Shown here: piece by piece, positions 1 to 10,889 of the stretch
Numbering within the stretch: position 1 is the first letter of the stretch
How the letters are laid out: every line of letters starts with the position of its first letter
NCBI RefSeq assembly: GCF_026151205.1
Contig: NC_087081.1
Coordinates: forward strand, 4,175,746-4,239,745
DNA length: 64,000 nt
DNA from: Bolinopsis microptera
Taxonomy: Eukaryota > Ctenophora > Tentaculata > Lobata > Bolinopsidae
Reading direction: 5' to 3'
Notes under the pieces: model-generated
What the model saw: the letters and a program-made list of their open reading frames with translations, nothing else
Databases searched by the model: none
What the model was told of the DNA's origin: nothing
Translations under genes and position numbers: made by a program

Positions 1-1520
1 CTTTCAGCTACCTAATCTATCTACCTGAAAGGTAAGAGTTGTACGTTAGCATTGGCCGTAAACAAGCACTCACGTTAATAGACCTCTGATGGCCAATGGG
101 AATCTAGTCCACTCAATCGGGGTAATGTATTGGTAAAGCACATATTCATACCACACATTTCCATACCGTAGAACCTAGGTTAATAGATGATTTAACATTT
201 ATGTCATTAATAACATTACATTAACGAGGCTGAGATTAAAAACACCAGTAGTAGCAGTTACCAGAAGTGGTGAAATGTTAGTTAACCATAATGTACACGC
301 TGTAGTCAAATAGTTAACTGTCACAAATAGTGCAAATTAAGTAATCGGCCACATTCTACCTTTGATCCTACGTTACATGGAACACTTGTTTTAATTGGAT
401 GTGATCATCATCGGGAATCATCTACATAAGTACATAGGTGCAACAAGCAGTACACGCCATCTAGCCTCAGTGGGATTGCGGACCCACTATACTAGGAGAC
501 CTTGTGTGTCACCAGCGTGAACCTAAAAGCATATGGCGTTAACGGTTAACCGTATTACCACAGAGCCCTAAAATTAACTAGAAGAGATAAGACACTAAGA
601 CTTATTTTCGTAAACTTACCTCCGAGCACTGAAAAGCGTACTGACACGCAGTAATTCAAGTTAAGTAAGTTGACTCTATAGTGGCAATATAATATTAAAA
701 TATGGCTGAAAACACCCATATATAACGTGATCGAATGACGTAATCGGACTGTGGGCGCATAACACATTTAACAGAGCTAAACAGACTTAACACTGGTTAA
801 GTTAATCAAACAACGGGTTTCAACATAATAATCGGTATAACTGACCCACTATAAATTAAGATAAAGGGCAGTCATTATTTTTGTTATTTCAATTAGGCGC
901 TTAATAGGGTGGATATCAGTCAACTAAATAGTTATTATCCACCATATACAGCAAAACCACTGAAATTTCCTATATTTTGACCTTTATAAAATTACTATTA
1001 CCGTATTGCCAATTAAAACGTCGTCTGGGGAAGGGAGCTGGAAGGTGCAACTGCTAACGATCATAATAAGAGTATATAAGGAGTGAATATAGTTAATCAT
1101 ATGCGAACTAATAGGGCCATTAAGGACTAGTTGGAAGTACCTGGTAAGGACACGGCTGATTCAGTAAGTTATGTGTTGTAAAGCGATAAAGGTATACTCA
1201 CTGAACTCCTGGTTATTCAACCTTACGATCAGTGTTATCCTTATAACGCATTCCCGAACACACGTGCCGTTGCTTTAACAGGCGACTCGCGAGTCTTAAA
1301 CAAACCTAGGTAAGGACTAGCCACCGGCCCTATTAAATAAAATAAAAAGGTAAGTGAGTGTAGAGATCTCAAACGAAGTAGTTATTAACCTCTGCAGATG
1401 GTATATTCCTGCAGATGTTACGGCTGATATTGCCGATTCCGCCAACGTAAAATTATTGCATATGTAAAATATTGGGCGAAGAAGTACTAGATCTAGAAAT
1501 AACTAGGGTACTTACAAGAT
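1..1520. other. AT-rich stretch with no gene seen
   Basis: No frame has more than about 70 codons, and no domain, splice pair or RNA gene was recognised. The tetramer TTAA and the hexamer GTTAAC recur. I see no organised repeat before position 1,521. Confidence 0.5.
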
Positions 1521-2303
1521 AAGCCATGTGAAAGGTCACATGTTATAACGGCATAAATAAGCCATGTGAAAGGTCACATGTTATAACGGCATAAATAAGC
1601 CATGTGAAAGGTCACATGTTATAACGGCATAAATAAGCCATGTGAAAGGTCACATGTTATAACGGCATAAATAAGCCATGTGAAAGGTCACATGTTATAA
1701 CGGCATAAAAAAGCCATGTGAAAGGTCACATGTTATAACGGCATAAATAAGCCATGTGAAAGGTCACATGTTATAACGGCATAAATAAGCCATGTGAAAG
1801 GTCACATGTTATAACGGCATAAATAAGCCATGTGAAAGGTCACATGTTATAACGGCATAAATAAGCCATGTGAAAGGTCACATGTTATAACGGCATAAAT
1901 AAGCCATGTGAAAGGTCACATGTTATAACGGCATAAATAAGCCATGTGAAAGGTCACATGTTATAACGGCATAAATAAGCCATGTGAAAGGTCACATGTT
2001 ATAACGGCATAAATAAGCCATGTGAAAGGTCACATGTTATAACGGCATAAATAAGCCATGTGAAAGGTCACATGTTATAACGGCATAAATAAGCCATGTG
2101 AAAGGTCACATGTTATAACGGCATAAATAAGCCATGTGAAAGGTCACATGTTATAACGGCATAAATAAGCCATGTGAAAGGTCACATGTTATAACGGCAT
2201 AAATAAGCCATGTGAAATGTCACGTGATGTAAACGGCATAAGAAGCCATGTAAAAGGTCACATGATGTAAACGGCATTAGAAGCCATGTGAAAGGTCACG
2301 TGT
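1521..2303. repeat. 38-bp palindromic tandem satellite
   Basis: Eighteen consecutive 38-bp units start at 1,521 and are essentially identical; one base differs near 1,710. About 2.7 diverged units follow from 2,205. Each unit holds an inverted repeat, CATGTGA-AAGG-TCACATG, so every monomer can form a 7-bp-stem hairpin. The same block contains AAAGGTCA, which matches a nuclear-receptor half-site, and CACATG E-box-like cores; the diverged units carry CACGTG instead. Near-perfect identity suggests recent amplification or homogenisation. Any protein binding is inferred from the motifs only. Confidence 0.95.
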
Positions 2304-2453
2304 GGAACCAAAGTAAGAAATCTAAATAAATAACAGGTTGTAACAATTGTTAAAAGGCCATGAGAGGGCTCACAGATTATCAGGTGTTATGTTAACAAAT
2401 CACCACGTATCACATGTTAGATACAAGTGTTAGGAAGTATACATAACATCACA

Positions 2454-2578
2454 ATGGCAGCTACTATGGAGTGTACGGGTGGTTGCGTCGATTGTGCGGG
2501 TCTGGCTGCGCAGTTGGGAGCACCAAGGGATGCTGGAAATCAGCGCCCCCCTCTCCCTGTATTTCAGCGAACCAATGG
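2454..2578 (+). CDS. possible first coding exon, unknown gene
   Basis: An ATG in good context (ACAATGG) opens a 41-codon Cys/Gly/Ala-rich reading frame that begins MAATMECTGGCVDCAG. It runs into a consensus splice donor, G|GTAAGC, at 2,578/2,579. Unspliced, the frame stops one codon later. The stretch is clearly more GC-rich than its surroundings. No following exon could be fixed, and an overlapping 69-codon frame (2,479-2,688) cannot be excluded. The product is not recognised. The call rests only on start context, base composition and the donor site. Confidence 0.25.
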
Positions 2579-2699
2579 GTAAGCGGCAATTCTGCTCGCA
2601 GATTGTTGGGTACAGGATGAAGGTGCAAGTGTCCCTAAATGGATGCAATAATTCTCTTGAAAATCGGATCGGGGATCCGTCGGCTTGATCTACTCCCAA

Positions 2700-3141
2700 G
2701 AGCAACTAGTGCCCAGCACCCGCCGCAGTCGATGCTATCACACGTGCCCTTAAATTATATACGGTGTATGTTAAGATTATAAGAAGTAAGTTAAGAAACA
2801 TAAAAATACCGTATACCTAAAAAGGCCCAGGCAAAAGCAGTTCATTCTATAAAAGTTCAAAGTAAGTTAATCTTAAGAATGATTAAGAGAGGCATGCATG
2901 CATGGAAGTGTGTCCCAGGTAAGAGTGGCCACTCGTTTAGGTAAGGTAACACAGGACAGGTAGTATAGGTACTATATTGGACACACTCCATAAGCAGAAA
3001 TTTCTATATTATTCAATTATATACCCAACGTATGTAATGAACTGTTACAAGTTACGACCACAATTATAAAATTAATTAAATAACTAATGCCGGTGACATT
3101 AGAAGTGATAAGACCGAGAACGTCAGTATTGTACGTATTTT
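2700..3141. other. intergenic, no feature seen
   Basis: AT-rich sequence with a short ATGC alternation near 2,893. No coding frame, RNA or mobile element was recognised. Confidence 0.4.
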
Positions 3142-3908
3142 CGACATATGGTAACCCGGTTACACATATGGTAACACACCTGGTAACCCGGTTATACATA
3201 TGGTAACACACCTGGTAACCCGGTTACACATATGGTAACACACCTGGTAACCCGGTTACACATATGGTAACACACCTGGTAACCCGGTTACACATATGGT
3301 AACACACCTGGTAACCCGGTTACACATATGGTAACACACCTGGTAACCCGGTTACACATATGGTAACACACCTGGTAACCCGGTTACACATATGGTAACA
3401 CACCTGGTAACCCGGTTACACATACGGTAACACACCTGGTAACCCGGTTACACATATGGTAACACACCTGGTAACCCGGTTACACATATGGTAACACACC
3501 TGGTAACCCGGTTACATAAACGGTAATAAACCTGGTAACCTGGTTACATAAACGGTAATAAACCTGGTAACCTGGTTACACATACGGTAACAAACCTGGT
3601 AACCTGGTTACATATTCGGTAACAAACCTGGTAACCTGGTTACATAAACGGTAATAAACCTGGTAACCTGGTTACATAAACGGTAATAAACCTGGTAACC
3701 TGGTTACACATACGGTAACAAACCTGGTAACCTGGTTACATATTCGGTAACAAACCTGGTAACCTGGTTACATAAACGATAATAAACCTGGTAATCTGGT
3801 TACATAAACGGTAATAAACCTGGTAACCTGGTTACATAAACGGTAATAAACCTGGTAACCTGGTTACATATTCGGTAACAAACCAGGTAACCTGGTTACA
3901 CAAATATG
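3142..3908. repeat. 32-bp palindromic tandem satellite, two subfamilies
   Basis: The basic unit is 32 bp (GGTAACACACCTGGTAACCC then GGTTACACATAT). The core GTAACC-C-GGTTAC is an odd-length palindrome. The first half, to about 3,510, is nearly uniform. The second half is a diverged subfamily with ATAAACGGTAATAAACC-type units and CCTGGTAACCTGG in place of the CCCGG core. There are about 23-24 units in all. Like the 38-bp array 0.8 kb upstream, each unit is self-complementary, but the two arrays share no obvious sequence. Confidence 0.93.
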
Positions 3909-4836
3909 GTAAACAAGTAGATTGCTCCTTCCCGCTCCCCCTTTTTGTTTCCCTTGTCGTCACATACATCATTGCAACGGCATTTCCCTCTAGCTAGCAA
4001 TGCAAACGGCAATGCATTTATTTTCACGGTACTTGATTAATTTACCAAATTCACCTGGGATTTTCCCTTGGTAAAGTCAATGCACGGGTAGTGCTATTCT
4101 AAAAACTACTATAAAACATCGGAATACTGTATACTTGTATACAAACTCAGCAAGCTTCGTTTTTGCACGTGAGATATTTATTATATTATTTGAGAGATAA
4201 CGAATACTTCTGGCAAAGCATCAGATACACTTTGATTTAAAAAACCGTCAACGTTTATTTTTACCAGTACTGATGATCTGGATTTGCTCCATCGTGCAAC
4301 AAAAGTGGAACTATTTAGTATTAATATTTATAATAATCATATTATTACAAATTACCACCTTAACACAGTACCGTCTATAATTGATCTCAGTAGTATAGTG
4401 CATAATCACAATTCACAACCTTACAGCGTTCTGGAATAAGAGAAAAGCAACTTGCACCTTTGTAAACTTGAAGTTGACACACTGTCGTTCTTTTGGAAAT
4501 GGCGAAAGTCACACGTGAAATGCAACTGGCCGCATTCCGAATCAGCCTTATCTTAGATCAAGTTCCTTTAAAAAAAAAAAAAAATGTGTGCGGACAATGA
4601 GTCGCAATTAATCCGCATTTCCAAACACTCATATATAGTGCAAACTGTTATTATTATATTCCTGGACCTGTGAGATCATGTTAACCAAAAAACCAAAAAT
4701 CCAGATCATTCCTCATACTCTCATATTATACTTTTATATTACAATGTACGAGTTAGTGTTTTGATTACAAAGTACAAAGTTATTGAAACAAAATGCACTT
4801 AAATAACCCCCCTACTAATCGGTACTTTGACAGAAA
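3909..4836. other. AT-rich leader region before the gag-like ORF
   Basis: No coding frame seen. It holds an A-run near 4,570 and a polypyrimidine stretch near 3,927. If the gag ORF belongs to an LTR element, its 5' LTR and primer-binding site should lie here. No long direct repeat of the 6-7.8 kb region and no recognisable tRNA-complementary site could be read by eye. Confidence 0.35.
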
Positions 4837-5580
4837 ATGGCCGATCCGCAAGGTAATAACGCCGCCGCAGCGGCAGCCGCTGCCGCTGCCGCCAGAATGC
4901 CACAGCGTCTCAACCCGATGTTCATAAGAGCACCACCACAGTTTAAGAGCGGGATGGACCTGGATCTATACCTACAACGGTTCCGGGCGTACTCCAGATC
5001 CGTTAACTGTCCGGCAAACGAACAAGCGGACCTTCTAATAAGCTTGCTGGAGGACAAGGTACTAGAAGGGATCTCGAGAACGGTTCAACTCGTGCAGGGC
5101 GATTTAGACGAACTCATCGCCCAAATCAGACGTGCAGAAGGGCAAGGCCGTAACAGAGAACGGTACATAACGGAGTTACGCAACAGAAAAAGACTTCGGA
5201 CAGAAGGTATCTGGGAATACCACCTCGAGTTACACAAACTGGCAAAGAAGGCTTATCCAAACAATGATGCTATGAGAAACGGGTCTCTCAGAGAATCATT
5301 TATCGCCAACATCAACGACTCCTATTTAGCATCGCGGCTAAGGGAACTACAAGAGCTCGAAATGGAGCAGCTGTTGGATGCAGCGATCACCTTACACGGA
5401 TGCCAAACGGCATCAATAAAGCCAGTCAACGTGGTAACTTACCAGGAGGACAACGGGAGTTTCGAGCTGGAAAGAGATGAGCTCTGGCAACGGTTAAACG
5501 ACATATCCCTACGACTGGATCAATTGGAAGTTAACCAAATCATTTATAACGAGCCGGGAGCCACATCTCCTTGGTGGTAA
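4837..5580 (+). CDS. Ty3-like retrotransposon Gag (capsid) protein, stand-alone
   Basis: A 247-residue intact ORF. After a short MADPQ start comes an 11-residue alanine run, then a capsid-like region (about residues 28-200). Blocks typical of invertebrate Ty3/gypsy Gag are visible: FIRAPPQFKSG, DLYLQRFRAYS, LLISLLEDKV and LAKKAYPNND, with F-x-x-NI-x-D further on. The last 40 residues are acidic and probably coiled-coil. There is no CCHC zinc knuckle, and no protease, reverse transcriptase or integrase frame follows, so this is gag only. It could be a non-autonomous element, a remnant, or a captured host gene of the Arc/PNMA kind. The start was chosen because the ATG directly precedes the alanine run. 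Gag proteins assemble capsids around RNA; that this one does is inference. Confidence 0.75.
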   Translation: MADPQGNNAAAAAAAAAAARMPQRLNPMFIRAPPQFKSGMDLDLYLQRFRAYSRSVNCPANEQADLLISLLEDKVLEGISRTVQLVQGDLDELIAQIRRAEGQGRNRERYITELRNRKRLRTEGIWEYHLELHKLAKKAYPNNDAMRNGSLRESFIANINDSYLASRLRELQELEMEQLLDAAITLHGCQTASIKPVNVVTYQEDNGSFELERDELWQRLNDISLRLDQLEVNQIIYNEPGATSPWW

Positions 5581-6900
5581 CGACAAAAGCTACAAGTTGG
5601 AAACGTGACCACGAGGCTTCGTAGCACCAGATCAACGACAACCCTACCGGAACATCTACCCGACACCTTCTTCACAGCTACCTTCGAAACACCCCCACAC
5701 CCACCTGTCTAAGTATTACCTGTCACAGTAAATTCGGTATCAACTGATGACATCTTTTATAGGCCTCATCTTTAGGCCCCATTTTTAAGTTAGTGAAACT
5801 ATCATCTACGGGTATATTAAAACGCTAAATATAAATTTAAATACAACGTTTCTTTAAAATAAGCTATAGTCTTTATAAGATAACGGGAATACTAACTAAG
5901 CTACGACCATAGTAAAATGATTCATCTTATCAAAACTAAGCACTAAGTCCCTTCACATCTGAAGGAAGACAACCCTTTCTCCAAACTGAATCACTAACTA
6001 CCCCTTTTTCAGAACGCGGCTATTGGTGACGAGAACGGAACGCATCAACAACCCAAAGCCAGAGAACAACTCTCAAACCCTATACCTCCATCGGGACTAC
6101 AAATACAACAATGCTATATCAACAAACCAAAAAGGAGAATTTGGATTTGGATTTGGTGCCGATGTTGATGCTGAACAGTCCCATGATATCCCAACCAAAG
6201 GAACTGGACAGTTGCAGTAGAACAATAACGTTAAATTATTTATCCCTGAACTAAAGAATGCAATAGGACCAGAGAGTTAAATTATTTAGCCAATGACCAT
6301 AATCACCAGTAGGGTAACTGACGTTACCCTAGCCTAGTTATGTTCAAGTTCAACGGAGCGATACCTTATAGTATCATTGAACAAATCACTAGACCTTTTG
6401 TTTATATGTGTTAAATAGCCCCTAGTTCGTGTAGGAAAACCCACACTCCTTACGCTTGGACTCTAGGAAAAGCCGGACTCACAGCCGAGGTTCTCACCAC
6501 TGGGATGCATCAGTCTTGACGCGGACGTCAAAGTTAAAAAGAAGAAAGCTGTAAGAACCTCCGATGGTTCAGCATATCGGTGTGTATTCAGCATACCAGT
6601 ATGTGTTCAGTTACCTGTGTGTAATGCCTCTTGGATATTAATTCTTAGATTATCGGAGTTAATTGACTTCAGCCAACGATAATTGGTGAACCCACGTCAA
6701 AGGAAGGACCAAGATAAAAGTGACAACCAAGATAGCGTTTTGGAGCAATCACAAAGCTGAAGCGAGCGCAGTCAATCATAACTAATCAAGCTAAGTTAAG
6801 ATAGCGCTCTAAGGAACCCCTCACGGTCGTTAAACGGAGTTAGTCAATCGAGAAGTAATCAAGATAACACAATTCTCATTAACGACCTCCTAACGAGGAG
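5581..6900. other. region downstream of gag, possible LTR or UTR
   Basis: No pol-like frame in any phase. A purine-rich patch (AAAAAGGAGAA, near 6,129) could act as a polypurine tract, and a TTTTTCAG acceptor-like site sits near 6,012 before a 65-codon frame of unknown meaning. TTAAATTATTTA occurs twice (about 6,231 and 6,278). An LTR boundary could not be placed. Confidence 0.3.
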
Positions 6901-6950
6901 GATATAAATATACGGCACAATACTTAGTTGGGGCTCTCTCTCTCTCCAGT
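6893..6950 (+). promoter_or_regulatory. candidate TATA promoter with CT-rich initiator region
   Basis: The box TATAAATATA at about 6,904 lies just after a CCTCC-TAACGA-GGAGG hairpin and is followed about 30 bp later by a CTCTCTCTCTC tract. This fits a pol II core promoter such as that of an LTR, but no coding frame begins nearby. Confidence 0.3.
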
Positions 6951-7900
6951 CCTCACCAACCTGGGTTCTCTCCACAACGGACTCTCTTACGACAGGATGG
7001 AATACTACTCTTGGAGGAGCACTGACGACATATCATCGTGAACAGCGGAGATCATCACATATCTAGAGTCCAACCCATCGGAACTCCTTTCCTGTAACTA
7101 ACTCCTTTCCTATACTGAGGTGAGTACTCCTAGGACGGGCTAATAGGTTACGTGTTAAATATTCTATTGAAGACTATTGTATGTTTACTTCTAATTACCT
7201 TGATGTCGGAAGTTCTATTCCGGCCCCCTTAAATAGGCGTATGTTACTAGTCTCTAAACTGAAGTATGTGACTATTGAGTCACCAGCCAGGAAATATCCT
7301 GAGCTATAATTGTGATTGAAATTACTAAGTTCCTTCCCGCCACTTGCGGGAATAATGCTCCCGAGTATCCGTGGTTGGGTACCACTATATTAGTGGGACG
7401 TTACGAACTCGGGACCCTGGTGGACCTGAAGGAGGACATGATGTAGGTAAGTCGAACTCGTTACTCCGGCTAGCCAGGCATAATCATTTTTCAAGAGTTG
7501 TAGGAGCGCTCTTGTGGAGCCTAAAATAAGCACTCCACCCTAGGTTTATCTAAGTACAGTTTGGTCCACCATTGTAGATTACGGTAGTCTTCCACCTGAC
7601 CGCCGGGTCTTACAATCAATATTATTCGTAACTAATTATATCCGAGAGACCACATTTGAATCGTAATCAATAGTTTGATCCAGTAATTTACTACGCTACA
7701 ATTAATTATGCTAGTCGTAACTAATTGCATCCAAGATACCATACATACCATTCATATGATCTGGTAACCAATCAACTATTCACAAACACCTGTTGCTTGA
7801 TTCAGGGGATACAGTAATATGATCTGGTAGACAAAAAAAGAAGGTAGACGAAAATTGATATCATTAAACATCAAAACCATTAAATAAAACTCAAAAAATA
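6951..7900. other. no gene seen
   Basis: Many short stop-limited frames; no domain recognised. The motif GTAACTAATT recurs with small changes near 7,625 and 7,709, and ATATGATCTGGTA occurs twice, near 7,757 and 7,817. Possibly an LTR or UTR of the gag element. Confidence 0.3.
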
Positions 7901-7929
7901 CGGTTTTCCGAAATTTTTAGAGACAACCT

Positions 7930-8160
7930 TGTTACGTATTGAGGCACTGAGGCACTTGAGGCAGTACTTTGAGGCACTTGAGGCAGTACTTTGAGGCACT
8001 TGAGGCAGCACTTTGAGGCCCTGAGGCACTTGAGGCAGCACTTTGAGGCCATTGAGGCACCACTTTGAGGCCCTGAGGCACTTGAGGCACCACTTTGAGG
8101 CATTTGGGACAACATTTTGGGGCACTGCGGCACTCGAGGCGCCAATTTGCGGCACTCTCA
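7930..8160. repeat. GCCTCA-type minisatellite, copy 1
   Basis: Imperfect 22-bp units made of two half units (GAGGCACTT and GAGGCAGTACTTT and variants) run for about 230 bp. The same family occurs in opposite orientation at 49.64-49.80 kb and as a short cluster at 11.42-11.50 kb. The flank on the CTTGTTACG side is shared, in reverse complement, with the 49.8-kb copy (CACAAGGTTATCT), which suggests a dispersed mobile unit and not a local array. The overlapping Ser/Cys/Gln-rich frames are by-products. Confidence 0.85.
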
Positions 8161-8575
8161 AGTGTAAATGTTTCCAAACATTGAAAACGTAATATTTAAA
8201 TTTTAAACTGCCCCATATTTATGCATCTTCAAGTTCAGCGGTGAAATGAATATCGTTCTGCATTTGCCGTTAACTATTACATAATAGCAATACGCAGTAA
8301 GTAAGTTACAATTTTGTAATGTTTATTTGTAATTTGTGGGTGTCGTTCACCTTGTACACGAATAAGACAATGGTTTTGAATATAGCGGTAAAGGAGTAAT
8401 AAATAAAAGAGGGCAAGGGAAGTCAAAGAATACAATATAATAATCACATCAATAATAAAAACATGGTATACTGTATAAACTATAGATACAATACGAAGTA
8501 TGTAACACTTATAAATAGTTCATATTTGTTAGCACTTTGTCGAACACGAGAAATAACAAGTTTAAATTATTAATT

Positions 8576-9122
8576 AAATAGAAGTATAATTTTAATTGAT
8601 TGAATATACGGTACTGCCAAGTTAACAAGAATTTTGCCGCGCTTAAACCACGCACAATCAATTTTCCCTACGATGTACTTGTACCATTAATTCTTTTGAG
8701 TGAAAAGTGTGACTGGAAAAAAGTGCACCATATTTACATACTATGTTTTTTATAAATGAGTGGGATTCGTGCATGTTAAAAATTGACGATTTATTTGACC
8801 AATGCAGCGCCGCGCATCAACAAAAAAGGATCCAGAAAATTGCGGAAAATAACTTTGCGAAGGAGGAATTTCACTGTAATTAATTAACACATGGCTAGCG
8901 TCGCGCGCAGCATAACAGACGCTTCCTATACGCTTAATTTTAGGGGAGTGGTCTATATTGCGAAGGAGCAGGCTTTTGTCATCATCGCAGGTCCATCGGG
9001 CTACCTCATATATCCAAACCCGATTACTTATTCCCTACGATCTTTTTGCCTTCGGCAAGAGTAGGGAAAAAAATAGAAGTATAATTTTAATTGATTGAAT
9101 ATACGGTACTGCCAAGTTAAAA
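8576..9122. repeat. 440-bp segment between 49-bp direct repeats
   Basis: A block of about 49 bp beginning AAATAGAAGTATAATTTTAA and ending GCCAAGTTAA occurs at about 8,577 and again at about 9,073. The DNA between ends with a hairpin-forming CCCTACG...GTAGGG motif containing TTGCCTTCGGCAA. It could be an insertion with a long duplicated target or a segmental duplication. No coding frame is seen in it. Confidence 0.6.
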
Positions 9123-9416
9123 ATTTCTATCTGTCAGTAAGTTGCTACGATGAATTTGAAGTAACTTGAAGTTTTGGAAAATACAGGGTGGGCCAAAAGT
9201 CAGTACCCATACGTTGGCCTTTATAGCGCAGTCACCGAGTGCCCAATTTAAATACTTCTTTCTGGTATGACTTAGTACCACCACTGGTTCGAGGAATTTG
9301 TCAACTCAAAAAATATTCACGTTCATTTTTTTCAAATGGAGGTTCATTTTCACATTTATTTGATAGTTTGGATAATCGGATCAAGCTAAATGTTATTGAA
9401 TTTTGTTTGGCCATTA

Positions 9417-10358
9417 GAATTACGTTTGATCAAGAATCAATAGTTCCCACAGTCAGACAACGAATGAGTTTAAAAATTCCAACAAAATCTTTATAACATC
9501 ATTGGTAAAACATTTTCGGACATCTTCAGTACCTAATAAAGATAAGGGTTAATACTCCAATTATATCAGAAAATTATAAATTGAACTAAAGGATGTTAGC
9601 TGTAAAAAGAAGCCAAACTCTCAAAAATGGAATGGGAAGCACTCGGGTATGGGGGGTTGTGAGGCCCCAACTAGTCGGGAAAATATACTAGTCCCTGCAT
9701 TAAAGGTGAAATAATTTAAGGACCATTATCAAAAGTTTTATTTTCAAATAAAAGTGGCATACCAAAAGGATCACATGAATTAATACCATATGGTTTCAAA
9801 GTTCTGAGTTTTTGTATAAGTAGGTGTTCGTTAACTTCTAAATTACTAGGACTAGAATTCTTTAGGATAAAAACATTATAAGAAGCATCAAAATCAGGTC
9901 TATTGGAAAGGTTATGTGAGTCTACAAGGTGAGCTGCTAAACTATAAGTGTCACTATCATCAGATAAAAAATCATCACTAAGTTTTAAGGAAGGGTCTTT
10001 CAATAATTTATAATAGTTAGCTCTATGTTCGGTTACTCTTTCATGCAAAGTCCTAATGGTACGTCCAACATAGCAGAAAGGAGATGGACACAATTTACAA
10101 ATGAATATATAGACTATGTTGTAGCTAGAACAGGTCCCTGGAGCTTGTCTTATCTTGACTCCATTAATACAATAACACTTTTCACTTCCTATCATTGCAC
10201 AACACTTACAATTTCTTTGATGGCAAGGTTCTGTTTTTGTTATAGTGTTATTCTCTGCGTGCAATTGTGGGTTGAGGAGTCTTCTCCGCAAAGATGCGCC
10301 CGATCTTTTAACATAACTGAATAGTCTTTTGCCGGTGTTTCTATCTAGAATTACGTTT
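9417..10358 (-). mobile_element. 5'-truncated Penelope-like element with 14-bp target-site duplication
   Basis: The 14-bp block TAGAATTACGTTTG flanks the insert on both sides (9,415-9,428 and about 10,346-10,359). The uninterrupted copy at 40.7 kb shows only one such site in the host mariner element. The insert reads on the minus strand: a GIY-YIG domain ORF, then about 290 bp of 3' sequence. The reverse transcriptase part is missing, consistent with 5' truncation during insertion. Confidence 0.8.
9716..10348 (-). CDS. Penelope-like element GIY-YIG endonuclease domain (C-terminal fragment)
   Basis: A continuous minus-strand frame (about 210 residues, no upstream start because the element is truncated) reads through a Cys-rich block (CKCCAMIG, then CYCINGVK) into the GIY-YIG core: SYNIVYIFICKLC, FCYVGRTIRTLHERVTEHR and a later LAAHLVDSH. 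This order, with the Cys/His pair before the nuclease and R and H in the catalytic helix, is the pattern of Penelope-like retroelement endonucleases, which nick target DNA for reverse transcription. The tyrosines of both motifs, the helix arginine and a glutamate at NLEVNEHLL are present, so the domain may be intact. Without an RT domain it cannot move by itself. Confidence 0.85.
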   Translation of the reverse strand, partial: LDRNTGKRLFSYVKRSGASLRRRLLNPQLHAENNTITKTEPCHQRNCKCCAMIGSEKCYCINGVKIRQAPGTCSSYNIVYIFICKLCPSPFCYVGRTIRTLHERVTEHRANYYKLLKDPSLKLSDDFLSDDSDTYSLAAHLVDSHNLSNRPDFDASYNVFILKNSSPSNLEVNEHLLIQKLRTLKPYGINSCDPFGMPLLFENKTFDNGP

Positions 10359-10889
10359 GTCCTGAAAGAATTAGAACTGTAGCTTCTCAGATGACCGAGA
10401 TATGAAGCATAACGAGTTTATTCATTACGTGTGATCAGGTGATTGGTTTACCTAATCACGTGATAAGGTCCCCCGTTAACTACCCCGTTAAACATTATGG
10501 TAATTGTTAAGGGTGCCCAATTAAGGTGTCGTGTCACGGTGTCACATAATCACCCAGTCAATATTGTTAACAAGATACAGAAAATGCTTGATAACTTCGT
10601 CATTTCTAATCCGTTTTGCCTCATGTTTTCAGATCATATGCAACATTTGATAATCTACCGTCTCTGAAAAAATTAGGCGTTCAGCATGTTCAGAGAAAAC
10701 AATATAGGTGTTTTAATATTGAATGGGCGTGGTCTAAAATATTCGAATTTTCAAATTTTGACGACGGAATCCTCGAACCAGTAAATACAGTATGCCATCT
10801 GCAAAGCAACAGCTCTCAAATATAAAACACGGCGGAGCTATTAAGGCCAACGTATGGGTACTGACTTTTGGCCCACCCTGTATTATAAC

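Larger units (their letters stand above)
9184..10880. mobile_element. non-autonomous mariner-like element with 38-bp perfect TIRs
   Basis: The left end begins CAGGGTGGGCCAAAAGTCAG at 9,184. Its exact 38-bp reverse complement ends at 10,880, and both ends are flanked by TA, the usual Tc1/mariner target duplication. No transposase frame remains. The interior matches the element at 40.5-40.97 kb in reverse orientation (ATATCTCGGTCATCTGAGAA region). A truncated Penelope-like element is inserted inside it. Perfect TIRs suggest fairly recent mobility. Class assignment rests on the end sequence and TA flanks, not on a transposase. Confidence 0.85.

Noticed and set aside
1521-2303. CRISPR-array reading of the 38-bp repeats
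   Set aside because: Units are contiguous with no unique spacers, and the genome is eukaryotic.
4815-5057. Minus-strand poly-Ala ORF opposite gag
   Set aside because: Shadow of the GCC/GGC repeat; the plus-strand frame has the capsid blocks.
7880-8177. Cys/Ser/Gln-repeat ORFs over the GCCTCA arrays (also 49,598-49,833)
   Set aside because: Minisatellite translations with no stable frame between copies.
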